Shown piece after piece: positions 60,275 to 64,000 of a DNA stretch of 64,000 bases; within the stretch, counting starts at the first letter, position 1, and each line of letters starts with the position of its first letter. The notes beneath the pieces are model-generated. The model did no database searches. It saw only the letters and a list, made by a program, of their open reading frames with translations, and was not told where the DNA came from. Position numbers and translations under genes: made by a program. Origin of the DNA: Hondaea fermentalgiana (taxonomy: Eukaryota; Sar; Bigyra; Thraustochytrida; Thraustochytriidae); NCBI GenBank assembly GCA_014084085.1, contig NPFB01000005.1:458260-522259 (forward strand). Direction: 5' to 3'.

Positions 60275-61867
60275 TCAGATGGCAACTTCGACCTGAACGG
60301 CGTCAGATATAGCCGTGGTTAATTTTGCAGGAGGGAGCTGGTGCAAGCTGTCTTCCTCAGGCGGAGGCAAAGACACGACGCGATGCGCAGCCCCTACGAA
60401 CTGCGAAAGACGATCGTAGTACGAGAGGCCCTTGTACTCGGGCATCTGAAGCTCGACGAGCGTGGTGCCGGGAAGACCAAATAAAATAAAACTCAGCGCA
60501 GCGTCGTGAATGCCCACAATGACCTGGGCACCGCGCACAAGAGCAACACACTCCCGAAAAGAGAGACCGTCGAATGGCTCGAGACGCACGTCTGCAAAAT
60601 TGAGGCCACGCAACGAAGCAATCACCTCCTTTTCGTTCTTGAGCACCTGCGCAGGTCGAAAGGGGTTGCGTAGAAAGACAAGGACCAGGGGCTTGGTTCG
60701 CTTTGACGCGTCTGCGAGCTGGGTGAGCGCCTTATCGTCGGCGATGATACGATCCACAAACGCGTTGGCAAAGTTGCGCACTTGCGGAACGCGCTTGCAT
60801 GACGCAACGTCATGAAAATTGGTGACGGAAAGCGCGCCTCGGGCTCCAACGGGAACGAAGATGGCTTTGCGAAAGCAGGTTGGTGACGAAAAACTCTTGA
60901 CGTGGCGAACGCGTTTGCCGACCAAGGACGACCAGGCCTCGTCGAGCGGGCCTTGCGGATGGCCGTCGAGAAACACCAGATTGACGTCCTCGCCGTCCGC
61001 CAATTGCTGCTGAGCCTGGTACGTGTTGTACCAGTCTGCCACAGCTGAATAGACATCCGCATGCTCGTAGCGCGTGACGAAGAGAGTGGGCTTTTCTTCC
61101 CAAGAGGTGCACTGCGCTGTTACTGCGCCCTTGATGTCGCTTGCCACTGAGCTCATGACTAGCTTAAGATGCGGTGCCAGCATTTCAGGATCCCATGCCT
61201 CTTTGGGTAGGTCGCAGTCCATCTTAAGTGCCCCCTTCTTGTACACGGGAATCTCGGCAGCCTCGTCTCGCCCCGATACACTCGAGGCCGGCTCGCCGCC
61301 TGGGGCGACGGCAATGAGCGAGGGATCAACCACGAGATTGCTACCTTCGCAAACAGCACCTCGGCTTGTTGGGCTGTACCAGCAGTCCATGCTGGCCTTT
61401 TCGCCGTTGCAGATCTGGACAATGTTTGTGTATCCGTTTCCGAACATGCGCTTGCAGACTTCGTCGACGTTGAGCCTTTTTGGCTCCACCCAAAGGTCAT
61501 GACGTTTGGCAAGCTCGAGCTCGCGCATTTCTCGTTCGTCCTCCTCTTCCTCTTCTTGGGCACGGTCGAGCGAGGCTTCGTGGACCTCAATTTGAACGGA
61601 GGCGCCATTTTCCGTATTGACGTCGTCAACGCCAACTTCGCTCGTGTCTTGAAAGGCCCAAGATGACCCGCTACGAAGGAAACTTGGAAGCGCCTTTTCA
61701 ACGTCCACCGCAGACATAGTGTTGTCACCGCTCTGCCAAGCGGTGCCCGCGCGGATAAGGCTCCCGAGCGTGACGATTCCCAAGAGTACGATCAGGCCCA
61801 ACCGCACGAGAACCTTGAGATTTTGACGACCCTCTGCACGAGGAACCGACGAGAAGCGTGGCTCCAT
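60275..61867 (-). CDS. GT61-type (DUF563) Golgi glycosyltransferase
   Basis: A 530-residue type II membrane protein. A short basic cytosolic tail is followed by a transmembrane helix (about 19-41, VLVRLGLIVLLGIVTLGSL), an acidic stem and then the catalytic domain. The region from about residue 260 resembles GT61 (plant xylosyl/arabinosyltransferases, animal EOGT and POMGNT2): TLFVTRYEHADVYSAVADWYN, LVLVFLRNPFRPA, VIVGIHDAALSFILFGLPGTTLVELQ and YYDRL. The GIHDAAL segment corresponds to the family's GxHGAxL motif, with Asp in place of the second Gly. The inferred site is the Golgi or ER lumen, decorating glycoproteins or wall polysaccharide. ATG 61867 is clear. Donor and acceptor are unknown. 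Confidence 0.82.
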   Translation of the reverse strand: MEPRFSSVPRAEGRQNLKVLVRLGLIVLLGIVTLGSLIRAGTAWQSGDNTMSAVDVEKALPSFLRSGSSWAFQDTSEVGVDDVNTENGASVQIEVHEASLDRAQEEEEEDEREMRELELAKRHDLWVEPKRLNVDEVCKRMFGNGYTNIVQICNGEKASMDCWYSPTSRGAVCEGSNLVVDPSLIAVAPGGEPASSVSGRDEAAEIPVYKKGALKMDCDLPKEAWDPEMLAPHLKLVMSSVASDIKGAVTAQCTSWEEKPTLFVTRYEHADVYSAVADWYNTYQAQQQLADGEDVNLVFLDGHPQGPLDEAWSSLVGKRVRHVKSFSSPTCFRKAIFVPVGARGALSVTNFHDVASCKRVPQVRNFANAFVDRIIADDKALTQLADASKRTKPLVLVFLRNPFRPAQVLKNEKEVIASLRGLNFADVRLEPFDGLSFRECVALVRGAQVIVGIHDAALSFILFGLPGTTLVELQMPEYKGLSYYDRLSQFVGAAHRVVSLPPPEEDSLHQLPPAKLTTAISDAVQVEVAI

Positions 61868-62352
61868 CGTGCGTGCGTAGCTCAGTTCTCTGCCTGCCGC
61901 ACCGCCCGTCGCGCTCGCCCTTGGCCGGCAGCGCCTGCGTGTTTCACAGTATGCTTGCTGTCGTGTGAGAGTCGGTCCTCCTCACCGCTATTGGGTCAAG
62001 CAAGGCCTAGTAGGCCTACTTGCACTAGCTTTTTACGTCTACCGACCAACGGCAAAAAGGATGATGATTCAGGCCGCAAGCTCTCAGTTTTTCTGGGCGA
62101 GATAGCAGCTTGCTGAGTAACAAGGCATGGGTGCCTCAGAGAGTGAGTGTCCAAGTTGCAAGGAAGAGCAGCGGCATGAATTTGAGAAAAAAAAATAACA
62201 TAAAATGATGACAGATTGTTCTATCCATCTTGGATATTTATCACGTATACCGTTCTCGCAAAACATTCTCGATGAGCCGCCTTTCACGCACACTCGCGAC
62301 GCAGCGATCGAAAGATTGACTCACGTGCACACGCATCGAGAGAGAGCAGGCG
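61868..62352. other. Divergent spacer, GT61 / unrecognised gene
   Basis: A 485-bp spacer with a TAGGCCTA palindrome-like motif near 62007-62018 and an A-rich run near 62184-62196. It likely contains both promoters. Confidence 0.45.
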
Positions 62353-63149
62353 ATGGAGGAGACAAGGATCCATTCTCGGCTTTTTGGTGAGAGTCCAATT
62401 TCAACCTATTGGCCTTCCTTAAAGGTTTGGCTTGGTCAAGCGTGACAGATTGCGTGCGAGCGGCAGAGCGATTAGACCAGGGGAAACGAATCGAGGGCAA
62501 AACCAAAACCAAAGCAAACGTGTTGGCCATCATGCAAGGACAGCGGACCTGGACACAGGAAGAATGGCGAGAGTTTGAGAAGACCGGGCTTCGGGCTGGA
62601 GTTGCAGGGAGACAAAGTCATGTTAGAGGAAAGCCGATCAAGGAGGCCATCGTGAAGAACGATGCAGCTGCTGCAAAGACCATGGAAATCCCCAGAGTTG
62701 CTTCGCAGACGGCAGAAAACAGGTCGGCAGAACGCGTCAAGGCTCTCAAAACGTCGAATGAAAAGACACAAGAGGAAAGCGTAAAGACCGCGATGGCTTC
62801 TCGCGCTTCGAATGTCGAGCAGAAAAAGGACGAACGCTGGCAGAACTACGCTTGTCTTGGACTGTTTCCAACCGCAAATGGCGTCGCGAACGCTCCATCA
62901 TCAGATGCCGCTCGAACGACGAATGTTTCGCGAGAAAAGACTACACGTTCACGTAATGACTTTTCCAAGACTACATTCGCGGAATCGACGCAGCCGGTGG
63001 ATCGAATGTTCTCGACGCCTCTTGCGGGTCAAAACTCGTCTGCGCGCGTTCAAGCCACAATCCAGGAGAGGACGAAAGAGCAATTCGGGCTGCGTATTGC
63101 TAACTCCGGCAGCGAGAATCGGACACAGGTGTCATCATCTCGTTCGTGA
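62353..63149 (+). CDS. Unrecognised basic, Ser/Thr/Lys-rich protein, probably two exons
   Basis: No domain is recognised. The main open frame has no ATG until 62532 (205 residues from there), although in-frame sequence upstream looks similar in composition. A simple model uses ATG 62353, exon 1 62353-62386 ending G|GTGAGA, an intron of 62 nt, and an acceptor GACAG at 62444-62448 that restores the frame exactly (phase 1), giving 244 residues. The product is hydrophilic and rich in Ser, Thr, Lys, Arg, Glu and Ala, with RTWTQEEWREFEKTG (about 46-60) as its only ordered-looking segment and an isolated NYACLGLF patch. Mostly disordered; the role is unknown. Confidence 0.5.
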
Positions 63150-64000
63150 ACTCAGGGACGATTCAGTTTCGTCCCAGAGCGACGACTGCTTACAAAGCAG
63201 TAGACTTTCATTACAAAGATAAAGGTTTCGAGTTCGTGAATGTCTTCTTCTTCGCAAATTTGTTTTTTTTAGAATGTCTCTCCGTCTGTGCTGGACGAAA
63301 GGAAAGAGACACTGTCTACCATCTCCTGCCCGCTTGTGCTGCTTCGCTGTCAGTAAAAACCTCACCACGCGCTGCATAACACACCCCCTCCTGCTCCTTC
63401 CCACGTCCCTACTCCCCTCCCCCCTCTTGCTCTCCGAGTAAAACTTTCGCTGTTACCGTTCACCTCGAGGCACGTGCTCGCCGCACACCCGCAACTAATA
63501 ACACACCTCATCCAGCCAGCCAGCCATTCAGCCCGTCTCGCAGTAAATGAAACCAGCCCGGCCAAGTAAAGACAAGATCCGGCCCTGCGCAGCTCGCGCT
63601 GGCCGCGCGGCGCAGCCTCCGCGCGGCGCCGTCCCCGGCCTGCTCGGCCTCGACCTGCACGCCTCGCAAAAGTCGTCCTCGCCTCGCAGCCCTGCGGCGC
63701 CCGGAGCTGCTTGGTCTCTCTGGACCAGCCGCCGGCATCAGCACAGCAACAATAAGAGGGAGAGCGCAGACACGGGCCGAGCACGGGCAGCGCAGACTCG
63801 CTGCGCGCCCCCCGGGGCAGCGCGCGCGCCGCGTCAGGCCGGGGTGGGCGGAGGGCGGAGGGGGGCAGCGGGGGCGGCCGCGAGGTACAGCACGTGCCGC
63901 CTTTGGACACGGCAGAGCGGCCTCGTGCACCTGTCACGGCCGCGCGCGGCGGCGAGGCGCGCACGGGCGGCCGCGCGACGGGCGGCGAGACGCGGGCGGA
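63150..64000. other. Right-edge region, no supported gene
   Basis: AT-rich up to about 63350, then increasingly GC-rich with AGCC micro-repeats near 63513-63530 and C/G-rich low-complexity sequence to the edge. Long frames on the minus strand here are Arg/Ala/Pro-rich with no domain. This may be the 5' region of a gene beyond the window. Confidence 0.45.

Noticed and set aside
62205..62390. 61-codon plus-strand frame before the last gene
   Set aside because: Short, no domain, and its end overlaps the proposed first exon in another frame.
63362..63964. 200-codon minus-strand frame at the right edge
   Set aside because: Arg/Ala/Gly/Pro-rich translation of GC-rich low-complexity DNA; no domain or splice-supported model.

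Overview
This 64 kb window reads as a piece of a eukaryotic nuclear genome from a flagellate-forming protist. Genes are long and mostly intronless, they alternate strands with short spacers, the sequence is GC-rich with many CAG/CTG and other simple repeats, and two 100-base runs of N mark assembly gaps (28382-28481 and 45848-45947). The mix of genes (an IFT81 ciliary gene, a Roc-COR GTPase with a TIR domain, animal- and plant-like trafficking genes, long polyglutamine tracts, rare short introns with GTACGT donors) fits a stramenopile such as a labyrinthulomycete/thraustochytrid. That placement is an inference, not something the sequence states.

Layout, left to right: a RanBP2-zinc-finger RhoGEF (633-3380, +); a GBF1-type Sec7 Arf-GEF (3626-8845, -); a class I (ascorbate-peroxidase-like) heme peroxidase with a six-codon first exon (9879-11092, -); the RNA polymerase I factor RRN3 (12121-14583, +); a secreted double-vWA/PAN protein with Thr-Pro-rich repeats (14930-17122, -); a serine carboxypeptidase (18835-20325, -); a transmembrane protein carrying two different kinase domains (20790-24026, +); an F-box/LRR protein (24341-26413, -); homoserine O-acetyltransferase interrupted by a gap (27058-28647, -); a longin R-SNARE (29731-30399, +); a TPR protein of unknown role (30938-32806, +); a Zwilch-like kinetochore protein (33001-35241, -); a nine-exon LRR-Roc-COR-TIR gene (35680-39626, -); DNA topoisomerase II lacking the usual C-terminal tail (40170-43751, +); a Ser/Thr kinase (43965-45329, -); Cdc37 with an added N-terminal domain (46761-48449, +); a membrane-anchored BAHD-like acyltransferase (48694-50244, -); an ABCG half-transporter (51040-53001, +); IFT81 (53879-55951, +); EI24 (56094-57119, -); a hotdog thioesterase (57657-58187, -); a 2-oxoglutarate oxygenase (58439-59797, -); a GT61-type glycosyltransferase (60275-61867, -); and an unrecognised basic protein that probably has one small intron (62353-63149, +). 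The genes are functionally unrelated, as expected outside operons. Loose themes are membrane traffic and the cell surface (GBF1, R-SNARE, GT61, EI24), signalling (RhoGEF, kinases, Roc-COR-TIR, Cdc37) and the cytoskeleton, spindle and cilium (IFT81, Zwilch).

The most striking item is the Roc-COR-TIR gene. The apparent fragments upstream of its large exon are seven consecutive exons, each exactly 84 nt (28 codons). Each encodes one ribonuclease-inhibitor-type leucine-rich repeat, and all are bounded by introns of the same phase. Joined in frame they feed a GTPase module and end in a TIR domain that keeps a glutamate at the expected catalytic position. This looks like an NLR-like sensor built by exon-wise LRR duplication. 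A second conspicuous theme is lineage-specific architecture on otherwise conserved housekeeping proteins: extended Cdc37, tail-less topoisomerase II, tandem kinases behind one membrane segment, and a zinc finger plus polyQ on a RhoGEF.
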